NCBI RefSeq assembly: GCF_003635165.1
Contig: NZ_ML058600.1
Coordinates: 62,001-126,000 of the forward strand
DNA length: 64,000 nt
Direction of reading: 5' to 3'
From: Burkholderia sp. Nafp2/4-1b
Lineage (GTDB): Bacteria; Pseudomonadota; Gammaproteobacteria; Burkholderiales; Burkholderiaceae
In this document: positions 38,769 to 48,357 of the stretch, piece by piece
How the letters are laid out: every line of letters begins with the position of its first letter
Position numbering within the stretch: the stretch's first letter is position 1
The notes under the pieces: generated by a model
The model's database searches: none
Told to the model about the DNA's origin: nothing
What the model saw: the letters and a program-made list of their open reading frames with translations, nothing else
Program-made: the position numbers and the translations under genes

Positions 38769-39311
38769 ATGACGGTTGCATATATCGGACTGGGAGCGAA
38801 TCTCGGCGATGCGCGCCAGACACTGAAGGACGCGGTGGTGTGCCTCGCGCAGCAGCGCACCATCTCGATCCTCGGCAAATCGAGCCTGTATCGCACGGCG
38901 CCCTTCGAAGCGGGCGGCGACGATTACTACAACTGCGTCGTCAAGCTGGACACGACGCTGTCGGCCCGGGAGCTGCTCGCGCTCTGCCAGAAGATCGAAC
39001 ATCACTTCGGGCGCGAGCGCCCGTATCGCAACGCGCCGCGCACGCTCGACCTCGACATCCTGCTGTTCGGCACCGATTCGATCGACGAACCCGACCTGAT
39101 CGTCCCGCATCCGCGCCTCACCGATCGCGCATTCGCGCTCGTGCCGCTCGTCGAAATCGAGCCGGCGCTCGACATTCCCGCGCGCGGCCGCGCCGCTGCG
39201 TTCCTCGCGGCCGTGGCAGACCAGCGCGTCGAGAAGGTCCAGAACTGTCAATGCCTGATGCAGAAGGCACTCGCCGCCGGCGCTGACGCCGACAAGAACC
39301 GCTGCCGATGA
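38769..39311 (+). CDS. folK: 2-amino-4-hydroxy-6-hydroxymethyldihydropteridine pyrophosphokinase
   Basis: This is a 180-residue HPPK. YIGLGANLGD at the N-terminus and the family signature RTLDLDILLFG are present. It transfers pyrophosphate from ATP to 6-hydroxymethyl-7,8-dihydropterin in folate synthesis. Its 3' end overlaps the deoxynucleoside kinase start by four bases. The C-terminal 20 residues (CLMQKALAAGADADKNRCR) are an unconserved extension. The pabB-pabC fusion nearby belongs to the same pathway. Confidence 0.96.
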   Translation: MTVAYIGLGANLGDARQTLKDAVVCLAQQRTISILGKSSLYRTAPFEAGGDDYYNCVVKLDTTLSARELLALCQKIEHHFGRERPYRNAPRTLDLDILLFGTDSIDEPDLIVPHPRLTDRAFALVPLVEIEPALDIPARGRAAAFLAAVADQRVEKVQNCQCLMQKALAAGADADKNRCR

Positions 39312-39994
39312 ATCCCACCCCGTTGACCGTCACCGCGCCCGACCTGCGCGCCCCGCACCGCTACCTGGTGATCGAAGGCCCGATCGGCGTCGGCAAGACG
39401 ACGCTTGCGCACCTGCTCGCCGAACGCTGGTCGATGCAGACGCTGTTCGAACGCCCGCAGGACAACCCCTTTCTCGAGCGCTTCTATCGCGACACCGCGC
39501 GCTACGCGCTGCCCGCGCAGCTGTCGTTCGCGCTGCAGCGCGCGCAGCAGGCGCGCGAACTGATCGGCGCGCTCGAGACGGGCCGGCCCGTCGTCGCCGA
39601 TTTCATGCCGCAGAAGAACGACATCTTCGCGCGGCTGAACCTGCCGGAAGACGAATGGCAGCTGTACCGGTCGATCGCGACGCACGTCGACGTGCCGCAG
39701 GCGCCCGCGCCCGATCTCGTCGTCTACCTGCAGGCGAGCCCCGAAGTGCTGTTCTCGCGGATCCAGAAGCGCGGGCTGCCGATGGAGCTGCAGATCAGCG
39801 ATGCCTACCTGCGCTCGCTCGTCGACGCGTACAACGAATTCTTCTATCACTACGACCGCACGCCGGTACTGACGGTCGCTGCCGAACACCTGAACCCGCT
39901 GGATTCCCCCGAAGACCTTGCCCTGCTGATCGAGCGCATCGACACGATGCGCGGCCGCAAGGAATTCTTCGTCAAGGGCGAGACGACGCGCTGA
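39308..39994 (+). CDS. Deoxynucleoside kinase (deoxyadenosine/deoxyguanosine kinase-like)
   Basis: This is a 228-residue dNK-family protein. The P-loop is YLVIEGPIGVGKTTLA, followed by FERPQDNPFLERFY, the conserved SFALQRAQQA and DFMPQKNDIFARLNL, with the lid region SRIQKRGLPME. It phosphorylates deoxynucleosides for salvage; the exact base preference cannot be told. Its ATG overlaps the folK stop (ATGA), and panB follows 42 bases later, so folK-dNK-panB form one unit, the usual order in Burkholderia. Confidence 0.9.
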   Translation: MNPTPLTVTAPDLRAPHRYLVIEGPIGVGKTTLAHLLAERWSMQTLFERPQDNPFLERFYRDTARYALPAQLSFALQRAQQARELIGALETGRPVVADFMPQKNDIFARLNLPEDEWQLYRSIATHVDVPQAPAPDLVVYLQASPEVLFSRIQKRGLPMELQISDAYLRSLVDAYNEFFYHYDRTPVLTVAAEHLNPLDSPEDLALLIERIDTMRGRKEFFVKGETTR

Positions 39995-40036
39995 CGCGTC
40001 CTCGCCCGTCGTTTTCACCCTCGAACCGGATTTCCC

Positions 40037-40852
40037 ATGACCTATCTCCAGGAATCGAGCCGGCCTGCCGTGACGGTGCCCAAGCTGCAGGCAATGCGCG
40101 ACGCCGGCGAGAAGATCGCAATGCTCACCTGCTACGACGCGAGCTTTGCCGCGTTGCTCGATCGCGCCGGCACCGACGTGCTGCTGATCGGCGACTCGCT
40201 CGGCAACGTGCTGCAGGGCCACACGACCACGCTGCCCGTGTCGCTCGACGACATCGCGTACCACACCGCGTGCGTCGCACGTGTGCAGCCGCGCGCGCTG
40301 GTGGTCGCCGATCTGCCGTTCGGCACGTACGGCACGCCGGCCGAGGCGTTCGCGAACGCGGTCGCGCTGATGCGCGCCGGCGCGCAGATGGTCAAGCTCG
40401 AAGGCGGCGAATGGCTCGCCGACACGATCCGCTTCCTGGTCGAACGCTCGGTGCCGGTGTGCGCGCACCTCGGCCTCACGCCGCAGTCGGTACACGCGTT
40501 CGGCGGCTTCAAGGTGCAGGGCCGCACGGAAGCCGGCGCCGCGCAGCTGCTGCGCGATGCGCGCGCGATCGAGGACGCCGGCGCGCAGCTCGTGGTGCTC
40601 GAAGCGGTGCCGACGCTCGTCGCGTCCGAAGTCACGCACATGCTGAAAATCCCGACGATCGGCATCGGTGCGGGCCTCGATTGCTCGGGCCAGGTGCTGG
40701 TGCTGCACGACATGCTCGGCATCTTCCCCGGCAAGCGTCCGCGTTTCGTGAAGGATTTCATGCACGGGCAGCCGAACATCCAGGCAGCCGTCGAAGCGTA
40801 TGTGAGCGCGGTGAAGGACGGCACGTTCCCCGGCCCGGAACACTCGTTCTGA
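40037..40852 (+). CDS. panB: 3-methyl-2-oxobutanoate hydroxymethyltransferase
   Basis: This is a 271-residue PanB with [59 protein letters not shown] and [17 protein letters not shown]. It makes ketopantoate from 2-oxoisovalerate and methylenetetrahydrofolate, the first committed step to pantothenate. It is the last gene of the folK-dNK-panB unit and is followed by a strong terminator. No panC is next to it. Confidence 0.97.
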   Translation: MTYLQESSRPAVTVPKLQAMRDAGEKIAMLTCYDASFAALLDRAGTDVLLIGDSLGNVLQGHTTTLPVSLDDIAYHTACVARVQPRALVVADLPFGTYGTPAEAFANAVALMRAGAQMVKLEGGEWLADTIRFLVERSVPVCAHLGLTPQSVHAFGGFKVQGRTEAGAAQLLRDARAIEDAGAQLVVLEAVPTLVASEVTHMLKIPTIGIGAGLDCSGQVLVLHDMLGIFPGKRPRFVKDFMHGQPNIQAAVEAYVSAVKDGTFPGPEHSF

Positions 40853-40898
40853 CGCACGGCCGGCGGCGCGTTCGCCAGCGGCCTGCCCCGTCGATAAA

Positions 40899-40933
40899 AA
40901 AGCGCGGCGCCCTTTGCGGGGCGCCGCGCTTTT
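40899..40933. terminator. Bidirectional terminator between panB and pabB
   Basis: The hairpin has arms AAAGCGCGGCGCCC and GGGCGCCGCGCTTT around a short loop, with an A-run on the left and Ts on the right. It lies between the converging panB and pabBC transcripts. Confidence 0.9.
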
Positions 40934-40982
40934 GCATTTAACGTCGCGCTTCTTGGGGCACGCGGCCCGACCCGTCATCGCG

Positions 40983-42908
40983 TCATTTCAGCACCGCATC
41001 GAGCGCGCCGCGCAACGCATTGGTCAGCAGCAGCGCTTGCGCGCGCGCCAGATCGTCGAGCGTGACGACGCGCTCCACCGCGCCGAACGCGCGGTCGTCG
41101 AGCAGCACGCCGCGCATCACGCCCGGCAGCACGCCGCTCGCGAGCGGCGGCGTCACCCACTGGCCGTCGAGCTTCACGAACAGGTTCGAGCGCCCGCCTT
41201 CCGTCACCTCGCCGCGCTCGTTCACGAACAGCATGTCGAAGCCGCCGAGCGCCTCCGCCGCCTGCCATGCACGGTCGTATTCGGCGCGGCGCGTCGTCTT
41301 GTGCAACAGCAGCGCGTCGTCCGTGCGGGTCGGCGCGAAGCCGTGTGCGGACGCGAGCATCACGCCGACCGGCCCCGCGGGCAGCGGCTTCAGCGTCGCG
41401 GCGGCGATGTCGAGCGTGCCGTCCTTTGCGAGCGCGAGCTTCATCCGGTACGGGCCGTCGCCGTCGAGTGCCGCGCAGCGCGCGTCGATCGCGCGGCGCA
41501 ACCCATCGGCGTCGAAGCGAAAGCCGAACGCCTCCGCGCTGCGTTGCAGCCGTGCGAGATGGCGCTCGAGATGCCGGACGCCGTCCGCACGCGTCGCGGC
41601 GGTGGTTTCGAACAACTGGAAGCCGGGATCGGCGTCGGTCAGGAATCGCGCTTTCAATTCGCACTCCGCATATTCGTCGGCGGCGACGCTGTCGAGCACG
41701 ATGCCCGCGCCGACGCCCATCGTGCCGCGCCGCCGGCCGGTCGCCGCCGTTGCCGCGTCATCCGTGGCGATCGTTGCGCGGGCATCGACGGCGATCGCAT
41801 CGAGCGTCAGCGTCCGGATCGCAACCGACAGGCAGAAATCGCCGCAGCCGGCCTCGGCGCCGCGCAATGCATCGCCTGCCGACGCGGCTTCCGTCGGCTT
41901 CGGCGCATCGAGCCAGCCGATCGCGCCGGTATAAAGCCCGCGCGGCGTCGACTCGATCGCGTCGATCAGCTCCATCGTCTTGTGCTTCGGCGCACCGGTG
42001 ATCGATCCGCACGGAAACAGCGCGCGCAGCATCTGCGCGAACGTCGTACCGTCGCGCCAGCCGGCCTCGACCGTCGACGTCATCTGCCACACCGACGCAT
42101 ACGGCTCGACCGAGAACAGCGCCGGCACCCGGACCGTGCCCGTGCGCGCAATCCGCGATACGTCGTTGCGCAGCAGGTCGACGATCATCACGTTTTCCGC
42201 GCGGTTCTTCGGATCGTTCGCGAGGAACGCGGCGGCCGCCGCATCGTCGCGCGGATCGGCCGAGCGCGGCGCGGTGCCCTTCATCGGCCGTGCGCGCAGC
42301 ACGTCGCCGTGCCTCTCGACGAACAGCTCCGGCGAGCACGACACGACCCACGCGCCATCGGGCAGCGCAAGCAGCGCGCCGTAACGCACCGGCTGGCGTG
42401 CGCGCAGCCGCCGGTACAGCGCCAGCGGTGTGCCGAACATGTCGAAGTTCAGCCGGTACGTGTAGTTGATCTGGTACGAATCGCCGGCGCGCAGTGCGTC
42501 GTGCACCGCGGCAATCGCCGCGTCGAACGCATCGCGCGACACGCTCTTCGCGACATGCGCGACGCCGGCTATCGACGGCAGACCGCCGCCGTCCTGCTGC
42601 GCGAGCCACGCGTCGACTTCGTCGCATGACAGGCGCTCACAGCGCGCATACAGCAAAAAGCGCAGCGGGGCATCGCCCGGCTGCGCTCTGTCCAGATTGC
42701 GTCCGAATTCGTAATCGCCGACGACCACCGCATGCAGCCCGTCGCGCAGATCCTGCGCCACCGCCGCATCGACTTCATCGAGCCGCGCCGGATCCGTGCA
42801 CACGCGTTCGCGCACGAAACCGGAATACAAACGACTCGACCGCGCGGACGCGGTCGAGTCGCAATCGTCCAAGAGCGCGAATGACGCGCTCTCGTTGCCT
42901 TCAGTCAT
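40983..42908 (-). CDS. pabB: Aminodeoxychorismate synthase component I fused to aminodeoxychorismate lyase
   Basis: This is a 641-residue fusion. Residues 1 to about 400 are the chorismate-binding PabB part (SYQINYTYRLNF, RARPMKGTAPRS with the catalytic Lys, NVMIVDLLRNDVSRIA, FPCGSITGAPKHKTME). Residues 420-641 are a class IV aminotransferase fold like PabC (FQLFETTAA, LLLHKTTRRAEYD with the PLP lysine, NERGEVTEGGRSNLFV, PLASGVLPGVMR). One chain can therefore turn chorismate into p-aminobenzoate, given a PabA amidotransferase subunit from elsewhere. The gene starts four bases after dnaJ, at the end of the heat-shock operon. Confidence 0.93.
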   Translation of the reverse strand: MTEGNESASFALLDDCDSTASARSSRLYSGFVRERVCTDPARLDEVDAAVAQDLRDGLHAVVVGDYEFGRNLDRAQPGDAPLRFLLYARCERLSCDEVDAWLAQQDGGGLPSIAGVAHVAKSVSRDAFDAAIAAVHDALRAGDSYQINYTYRLNFDMFGTPLALYRRLRARQPVRYGALLALPDGAWVVSCSPELFVERHGDVLRARPMKGTAPRSADPRDDAAAAAFLANDPKNRAENVMIVDLLRNDVSRIARTGTVRVPALFSVEPYASVWQMTSTVEAGWRDGTTFAQMLRALFPCGSITGAPKHKTMELIDAIESTPRGLYTGAIGWLDAPKPTEAASAGDALRGAEAGCGDFCLSVAIRTLTLDAIAVDARATIATDDAATAATGRRRGTMGVGAGIVLDSVAADEYAECELKARFLTDADPGFQLFETTAATRADGVRHLERHLARLQRSAEAFGFRFDADGLRRAIDARCAALDGDGPYRMKLALAKDGTLDIAAATLKPLPAGPVGVMLASAHGFAPTRTDDALLLHKTTRRAEYDRAWQAAEALGGFDMLFVNERGEVTEGGRSNLFVKLDGQWVTPPLASGVLPGVMRGVLLDDRAFGAVERVVTLDDLARAQALLLTNALRGALDAVLK

Positions 42909-42912
42909 GCCG

Positions 42913-44049
42913 TTACTCGAAGAAGCTCTTCACCCGGTCGAACCAGCTCTTGCTCTGCGGGCTGTGACGCGCACCGCCCTCGGCCAGCGACTTCTCGAAC
43001 TGCTTGAGCAGGTCGCGCTGCTGGTCGGTCAGCTTCACGGGCGTCTCGACCTGCACGTGAACGTACAGATCGCCCGCGATGCTCGAACGCAGACCCTTGA
43101 TCCCCTTGCCGCGCAGACGGAACGTCTTGCCCGACTGCGTGCCTTCCGGCACCGGGAACGATGCCCGGCCGGCCAGCGTCGGCACCTCGATCTCGCCGCC
43201 GAGCGCGGCAGTCGTGAACGGGATCGGCATCTGGCAGTGGAGATCGTCGCCGTCGCGCTCGAACACCGAGTGCGGCTTGATGTGGATCTCGACGTACAGG
43301 TCGCCCGGCGGCCCGCCGTTGATGCCCGGCTCGCCGTTGCCGGCCGAGCGGATCCGCATCCCGTCGTCGATACCGGCCGGGATCTTCACTTCGAGCGTCT
43401 TGGTTTCCTTCACCTTGCCCGACCCGTGGCAGTGCACGCACGGTTCCGGGATGTAGGTGCCGGTGCCGTGACACTTCGGGCAGGTCTGCTGGATGCTGAA
43501 GAAACCCTGCGACATGCGCACCGTGCCCTGGCCGTGACAGGTCGGGCAGGTTTCCGGCTTCGTGCCGGGCTTCGCGCCGGACCCGTGACAGACTTCGCAC
43601 GATACCCAGCTCGGCACGCGGATCTGCGTGTCGTAGCCGTGCGCAGCCTGCTCGAGCGTGATTTCCATGCTGTAGCGCAGGTCGGCGCCGCGATACACCT
43701 GCGGGCCGCCGCGGCCGCCGCGCGCGGCACCGCCCGCGGCCTGGCCGAAGATGTCGCCGAAGATGTCGCCGAAGGCATCCGCGAAACCGCCGAAACCCTG
43801 GCCGCCCGCACCGCCCATGTTCGGATCGACGCCCGCGTGGCCGTACTGGTCGTACGCTGCCCGCTTCTGGCCGTCCGACAGCATTTCATAGGCTTCCTTC
43901 GCCTCCTTGAAATGCTCTTCCGCATCCTTGCTGTCCGGATTGCGGTCAGGGTGGTACTTCATCGCAAGCTTGCGATACGCCTTCTTGATTTCGTCGTCGC
44001 TCGCATTCTTCGCGACGCCCAGAACCTCGTAGTAATCCCGTTTCGCCAT
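42913..44049 (-). CDS. dnaJ: Co-chaperone DnaJ
   Basis: This is a 378-residue type I J-protein. The J domain has the HPD motif ([10 protein letters not shown]), then a Gly/Phe-rich linker ([17 protein letters not shown]), four zinc-binding CxxCxGxG repeats ([32 protein letters not shown]) and the C-terminal substrate-binding domain. It delivers unfolded clients to DnaK and stimulates its ATPase. It is 253 bases downstream of dnaK and directly followed by pabB. Confidence 0.98.
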   Translation of the reverse strand: MAKRDYYEVLGVAKNASDDEIKKAYRKLAMKYHPDRNPDSKDAEEHFKEAKEAYEMLSDGQKRAAYDQYGHAGVDPNMGGAGGQGFGGFADAFGDIFGDIFGQAAGGAARGGRGGPQVYRGADLRYSMEITLEQAAHGYDTQIRVPSWVSCEVCHGSGAKPGTKPETCPTCHGQGTVRMSQGFFSIQQTCPKCHGTGTYIPEPCVHCHGSGKVKETKTLEVKIPAGIDDGMRIRSAGNGEPGINGGPPGDLYVEIHIKPHSVFERDGDDLHCQMPIPFTTAALGGEIEVPTLAGRASFPVPEGTQSGKTFRLRGKGIKGLRSSIAGDLYVHVQVETPVKLTDQQRDLLKQFEKSLAEGGARHSPQSKSWFDRVKSFFE

Positions 44050-44256
44050 ATCGATTCACTGTGCCGTCGCGCATCACACACGCGGCGGCTCCTTTCGCCC
44101 GCAGTAAAGTCTCTCGACTCGTCTGGCGCTGCACCGTCCGCGGACGGCTCGCGCAGCACCCGCCAAAAAACAAATGTGCCCGGAGGGCCGCGAAGCCCGC
44201 CAGGCGTGGAGTCGATCCGGCCATCCGGAAGGAAAGACAGACCGCTGTTCAGCCGC

Positions 44257-44279
44257 GCCGCGCGCATGTCGCGCGCGGC
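44257..44279. repeat. GC-rich hairpin between dnaK and dnaJ
   Basis: Perfect 9-base arms, GCCGCGCGC and GCGCGCGGC, surround a 5-base loop 23 bases after the dnaK stop codon. No T-run follows on the minus strand. It is more likely an mRNA-processing or partial attenuation structure that sets the dnaK:dnaJ ratio than a full terminator. Confidence 0.45.
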
Positions 44280-44302
44280 TTGCGGTGCCTTGGCAACCCG
44301 GC

Positions 44303-46255
44303 TTAGTCCTTCTTCACTTCCTTGAACTCGGCGTCGACGACGTCGTCGGCAGCCTGCTGCGCACCGCCCGCGTGGGCAGCACCTTCCGCTGCACCGGCCG
44401 CGCCAGCCGCACCGGCCTGCTGCGCCTGCATGTCGGCGTACATCTTTTCGCCGAGCTTCTGCGAAGCCTGACCGAGTTCCTCGACCTTCGCGTCGATCGC
44501 CGCCTTGTCGGCCGACGTGTCCTTCAGGGCGTCCTCGAGCGACTTCAGCGCCGCTTCGATCTTTTCCTTCTCGCCCGCGTCCAGCTTGTCGCCGTACTCG
44601 GTGAGCGCCTTCTTCGTGCTGTGGACCAGCGCGTCGCCCTGGTTGCGCGAATCAGCCAGCTCGCGCAGCTTGTGGTCTTCCGCTGCGTTCGCTTCCGCGT
44701 CCTTGATCATCTGGTCGATTTCAGCGTCGGACAGGCCCGAGTTCGCCTTGATCGTGATCTTGTTTTCCTTGCCGGTCGCCTTGTCCTTCGCGCCGACGTG
44801 CAGGATGCCGTTCGCGTCGATGTCGAAGGTCACTTCGATCTGCGGCACGCCGCGCGGCGACGGCGGGATGCCTTCGAGGTTGAACTCGCCCAGCAGCTTG
44901 TTGCCCGCCGCCATCTCGCGTTCGCCCTGGAACACCTTGATCGTCACGGCCGACTGGTTGTCGTCCGCCGTCGAATACACCTGAGCGTGCTTCGTCGGGA
45001 TCGTCGTGTTCTTGTTGATCATCTTCGTCATCACGCCGCCGAGCGTCTCGATGCCGAGCGACAGCGGGGTCACGTCGAGCAGCAGCACGTCCTTGCGGTC
45101 GCCCGACAGCACCTGGCCCTGGATCGCCGCGCCGACTGCGACGGCTTCGTCCGGGTTCACGTCACGGCGCGGATCCTTGCCGAAGAACTCCTTCACCTTC
45201 TCTTGCACCTTCGGCATGCGGGTCTGGCCGCCGACCAGGATCACGTCGTCGATATCCGACACCTTGACGCCGGCGTCCTTGATCGCGATGCGGCACGGTT
45301 CGATCGTGCGCTCGACCAGATCTTCGACCAGCGCTTCCAGCTTGGCGCGGGTGATCTTCAGGTTCAAGTGCTTCGGACCCGATGCGTCGGCCGTGATGTA
45401 CGGCAGGTTGATTTCGGTCTGCTGGCTCGACGACAGCTCGATCTTCGCCTTTTCGGCGGCTTCCTTCAGGCGCTGCAGCGCGAGCACGTCCTTCGACAGG
45501 TCGACGCCCTGCTCCTTCTTGAACTCGCCGATGATGTAATCGATGATGCGCTGGTCGAAGTCTTCGCCGCCGAGGAACGTGTCGCCGTTGGTCGACAGCA
45601 CTTCGAACTGCATTTCGCCGTCGACGTCCGCAATCTCGATGATCGACACGTCGAACGTGCCGCCGCCGAGGTCATACACGGCGATCTTGCGGTCGCCCTT
45701 CTCGGCCTTGTCGAGGCCGAATGCGAGCGCAGCCGCGGTCGGCTCGTTGATGATCCGCTTGACTTCGAGGCCCGCGATGCGGCCTGCGTCCTTGGTCGCT
45801 TGACGCTGGCTGTCGTTGAAGTACGCCGGCACCGTGATCACGGCTTCCGTGACCGGCTCGCCGAGGTAGTCTTCGGCCGTCTTCTTCATCTTGCGCAGCA
45901 CTTCAGCCGAAACCTGCGGCGGCGCGAGCTTCTCGCCGTGCGCTTCAACCCATGCGTCGCCGTTGTCGGCCTTGATGATCGCGTACGGCATCAGGCCGAT
46001 GTCCTTCTGGACTTCCTTCTCTTCGAAGCGGCGGCCGATCAGGCGCTTCACGGCGAACAGCGTGTTCTTCGGGTTGGTCACGGACTGACGCTTGGCCGGC
46101 GCGCCGACGAGCACTTCGTTATCGTCCATATAGGCGATGATCGACGGCGTCGTGCGCGTGCCTTCCGAGTTCTCGATGACCTTGACCTGGTTGCCTTCCA
46201 TGATGGCGACGCACGAGTTCGTGGTGCCGAGGTCAATACCGATGATCTTTCCCAT
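44303..46255 (-). CDS. dnaK: Molecular chaperone DnaK (Hsp70)
   Basis: This is a 650-residue Hsp70. The N-terminus [18 protein letters not shown], the phosphate motif [11 protein letters not shown], the [18 protein letters not shown] linker region and the C-terminal EFKEVKKD are all typical. It is the central ATP-dependent folding chaperone and works with DnaJ and GrpE, both encoded here. A sigma-32-like promoter lies about 100 bases upstream, in addition to possible read-through from grpE and the thioredoxin-like gene. Confidence 0.99.
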   Translation of the reverse strand: MGKIIGIDLGTTNSCVAIMEGNQVKVIENSEGTRTTPSIIAYMDDNEVLVGAPAKRQSVTNPKNTLFAVKRLIGRRFEEKEVQKDIGLMPYAIIKADNGDAWVEAHGEKLAPPQVSAEVLRKMKKTAEDYLGEPVTEAVITVPAYFNDSQRQATKDAGRIAGLEVKRIINEPTAAALAFGLDKAEKGDRKIAVYDLGGGTFDVSIIEIADVDGEMQFEVLSTNGDTFLGGEDFDQRIIDYIIGEFKKEQGVDLSKDVLALQRLKEAAEKAKIELSSSQQTEINLPYITADASGPKHLNLKITRAKLEALVEDLVERTIEPCRIAIKDAGVKVSDIDDVILVGGQTRMPKVQEKVKEFFGKDPRRDVNPDEAVAVGAAIQGQVLSGDRKDVLLLDVTPLSLGIETLGGVMTKMINKNTTIPTKHAQVYSTADDNQSAVTIKVFQGEREMAAGNKLLGEFNLEGIPPSPRGVPQIEVTFDIDANGILHVGAKDKATGKENKITIKANSGLSDAEIDQMIKDAEANAAEDHKLRELADSRNQGDALVHSTKKALTEYGDKLDAGEKEKIEAALKSLEDALKDTSADKAAIDAKVEELGQASQKLGEKMYADMQAQQAGAAGAAGAAEGAAHAGGAQQAADDVVDAEFKEVKKD

Positions 46256-46344
46256 TTTTTCCTAATCTCCAGAAATGCTTGTTTGCTGCGCGAAAACCCG
46301 CGTTTTTCGGCGGTTTCGCGCGCCAGAATTCAACTCTGTTCCCG

Positions 46345-46372
46345 AAATGCGTCCGGCCGGCCCGTTTTCAAG
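46345..46372 (-). promoter_or_regulatory. Sigma-32-like heat-shock promoter for dnaK
   Basis: On the minus strand CTTGAAA is followed after about 14 bases by CGCATTT, close to the sigma-32 pattern CTTGAAA...CCCCATnT. It lies about 90 bases before the dnaK start. Confidence 0.6.
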
Positions 46373-46403
46373 ACCCGCCAAGCGATGCGGATATTAAATT
46401 TTT

Positions 46404-46844
46404 TCAATCGCCGCCGGTAGCTGGATCGTGCGGACCCTGACCGCCGTCCGGCGGCACGCCGGGCGCCGCGGCGATCTTCGCGCGCGCCGCCGACACCGCC
46501 GCCTGGAACTGCGCGAGGCCATGCCAGCCGGTCGCGCGGCCAAGGCGCTTGCCGCGGTGGAAGAAGAACCACGTCGGCACGCCGTGCAGGCCGAACCTGC
46601 GCCCCAGCTCATGGTGTTCGTACACGTTGCAATGGAACCACTTCAGGCCCAGCGCGCAAATCGCATCGGGCTGCGCGAGCATCGCCTTCTTCGCGATCTC
46701 GCAATTGAAGCAGTCGACGCCCCAGAAGAACACCACGGCGAGCGCATCGCCGGCGCCGGCAAGCGCCGCGTCGAACGTGTCGGCGGCCAGCGCCTGCATG
46801 TCGAACGTATCGAACGCGGCCGGATCGACGCCGGCGGGACCCAT
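46404..46844 (-). CDS. Thioredoxin-family protein between grpE and dnaK
   Basis: This is a 146-residue protein with a thioredoxin fold. The active-site-like CFNC (Cys 45 and 48 in VVFFWGVDCFNCEIAKK) replaces the usual CGPC, and the cis-proline loop is HGVPTWFFF. The C-terminus is Pro/Gly-rich and probably disordered. No signal peptide is seen, so it should be cytoplasmic. It starts 10 bases after grpE and sits before dnaK, so it is expected to be heat-induced. A redox role linked to folding is inferred; the non-standard CxxC makes reductase activity uncertain. Confidence 0.85.
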   Translation of the reverse strand: MGPAGVDPAAFDTFDMQALAADTFDAALAGAGDALAVVFFWGVDCFNCEIAKKAMLAQPDAICALGLKWFHCNVYEHHELGRRFGLHGVPTWFFFHRGKRLGRATGWHGLAQFQAAVSAARAKIAAAPGVPPDGGQGPHDPATGGD

Positions 46845-46854
46845 TCCGGTTGCC

Positions 46855-47400
46855 TTACTTCGGCTGCGCGACGGTCACGAGCGCCGGACGCAGCACGCGA
46901 TCGGCGATCATGTAGCCCTTTTGCAGCACGGTGACGACGGTGTTCGCTTCCTGCTCGGCCGGCACCATCGAAATGGCCTGGTGCTGGTGCGGATCGAACT
47001 TCTCGCCGACCGGGTTGATCGCGACGACGCGGCCCTTCTCGAGCGCGCTCGTCAGCTGGCGCAGCGTCAGCTCGACGCCTTCGCGCACCTTCGCGATGTC
47101 GCCGGACGTGTCGCTCACGGCTGCCTCGAGGCTGTCCAGCACGGGCAGCAGGTGCTCGGCGAAGCTTTCGATCGCAAACTTGTGCGCCTTCGATACGTCG
47201 TCCTGCGCGCGGCGGCGGACGTTCTCGGTCTCGGCCTTCGCCCGGAGATAGCTCTCCTGCAGCTCGGCGACCTTGGCTTGAGCCTCCGCGAGCGCCGCGT
47301 CGGCGGCTTCGGCGGCGGGAGCAGCGCCTTGCGCTGCCTGCTTCTCGCTGCCGATGTCTTCGGCCGATTGGGTAGCCGGGTTCTCTTGCGTGTTTTCCAT
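46855..47400 (-). CDS. grpE: Nucleotide exchange factor GrpE
   Basis: This is a 181-residue GrpE. An acidic, Ala/Glu/Gln-rich N-terminus and a long coiled-coil helix ([26 protein letters not shown]) lead to the C-terminal beta domain with [16 protein letters not shown] and [21 protein letters not shown]. It releases ADP from DnaK. It is the first gene of grpE-trx-dnaK-dnaJ-pabBC and has a sigma-32-like promoter about 85 bases upstream. Confidence 0.97.
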   Translation of the reverse strand: MENTQENPATQSAEDIGSEKQAAQGAAPAAEAADAALAEAQAKVAELQESYLRAKAETENVRRRAQDDVSKAHKFAIESFAEHLLPVLDSLEAAVSDTSGDIAKVREGVELTLRQLTSALEKGRVVAINPVGEKFDPHQHQAISMVPAEQEANTVVTVLQKGYMIADRVLRPALVTVAQPK

Positions 47401-47751
47401 GTCGCTGAAAGTCGATTAGAGGTTGAAGCCAAATCGGCAACCGCAGGCCGTATGACCGGCGGCACCGCTCATTGTTGGTGCAAATAAGGGCGAAAATCGC
47501 GATTTCAAGAGGGTTATTCGCCGACATTCGCCAATGCCGCGAAACAACCGCGCCGCACGCCGCCCGATTGCGTGCATTTGCCGCCAACCCGGGCGAAACG
47601 ACCGGTAACAACGCTTACCAGGCAAGTACTAGCTCGGCCCCGACGCCTGCACTACACTCCAGCTCAAGCGTCGGAAAAGCGTGTTTACCCGTAGCTGACC
47701 GCCGCCTGACATCCACCTGGCGCCGCATTCACCGTCTTCGAGGCGAGTACC
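47401..47751. other. Intergenic region upstream of grpE
   Basis: This stretch of about 350 bases holds the grpE heat-shock promoter (47482-47509). The remainder, up to the small open frame at 47752, shows no further gene or clear repeat. Longer frames that cross it have no recognisable features. Confidence 0.5.
47482..47509 (-). promoter_or_regulatory. Sigma-32 heat-shock promoter for grpE
   Basis: On the minus strand CTTGAAA, 12 bases, then CCCTTATTT matches the sigma-32 consensus closely. The leader to grpE would be about 75 bases. Confidence 0.75.
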
Positions 47752-47913
47752 GTGAAACTGACCTTTGCCATATCGGTGGTCGCGCTGGTACTGATCGCCG
47801 GCACCACCACCATCTGCCTGTCCGGAGCCGTCACCGACCGCACGACCGAGTACGGCAGCGCGCGGGCGACGTTCGATCAGATGTTCAGCTCCCACCAGAA
47901 AATCTGTCGATGA
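47752..47913 (+). CDS. Possible small secreted or membrane protein of 53 residues
   Basis: This is a short frame from a GTG with a GAGGCGAG stretch upstream. It encodes a Lys followed by a hydrophobic stretch (TFAISVVALVLIAGTTTICL) and a short polar tail with two cysteines, which would be a signal peptide or single membrane segment. It overlaps the 3' end of hslR on the other strand by 29 bases. No family was recognised. The hydrophobic profile and ribosome-binding site favour a real gene, but its small size means chance is possible. Confidence 0.45.
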   Translation: MKLTFAISVVALVLIAGTTTICLSGAVTDRTTEYGSARATFDQMFSSHQKICR

Positions 47914-48292
47914 TGCGCCGGTCGCGCTTGGTCGGCCGGCCGTGCAGTTCGGCCGCCGGCTCGCGATACGTGCGGCGCCGCTCCAGTTCGGCGAGCCGCG
48001 CGGCGCGCCCTGCTTCCGTTTCCGCGTAAAGCGTCTGCGCGATGCTCGCGGGCCCGCGCACGTCGCAAATGCCCAGCACGGCAATGTGCCAGACGACACC
48101 ATCGATCGCAATCTCGACCTCGTCGCCGACGCGCACGTCCTTCGCCGGCTTCACCGCCGTGCCGCCGATCTTCACATGGCCCTTGTCGACCGCGTCGGAT
48201 GCGAGCGAACGCGTCTTGAAGAACCGGGCGGCCCACAGCCATTTGTCGATGCGCAGCTTCGCGCCGGGTTCCGTCGAAATCCTGTAGTTCAT
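47885..48292 (-). CDS. hslR: Ribosome-associated heat-shock protein Hsp15 (S4 domain)
   Basis: This is a 135-residue S4-domain RNA-binding protein. KLRIDKWLWAARFFKTRSLA and the S4 core VDKGHVKIGGTAVKPAKDVRVGDEV are characteristic of Hsp15. In E. coli it binds free 50S subunits carrying nascent chains and helps recycle stalled ribosomes. The ATG at 48292 has a GGAGGC site; the frame extends upstream without family similarity. The C-terminus (ELHGRPTKRDRRIIDRF) is basic. It follows hemH by 65 bases in the heat-shock neighbourhood. Confidence 0.92.
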   Translation of the reverse strand: MNYRISTEPGAKLRIDKWLWAARFFKTRSLASDAVDKGHVKIGGTAVKPAKDVRVGDEVEIAIDGVVWHIAVLGICDVRGPASIAQTLYAETEAGRAARLAELERRRTYREPAAELHGRPTKRDRRIIDRFSGGS

Positions 48293-48357
48293 GCCAGCCT
48301 CCGCCGGGCCGCCCCGCCGCGGCACACCGGCCGCGCGGGTCGTAGCTTCATTTCAGT

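Noticed and set aside
39248..40978. 576-residue open frame opposite panB and the deoxynucleoside kinase gene
   Set aside because: It is antisense to two intact genes and crosses the panB terminator.
44174..46420. 748-residue open frame opposite dnaK
   Set aside because: This is the well-known antisense frame over dnaK in GC-rich genomes. It has no start signal or conserved domain, and dnaK itself is complete.
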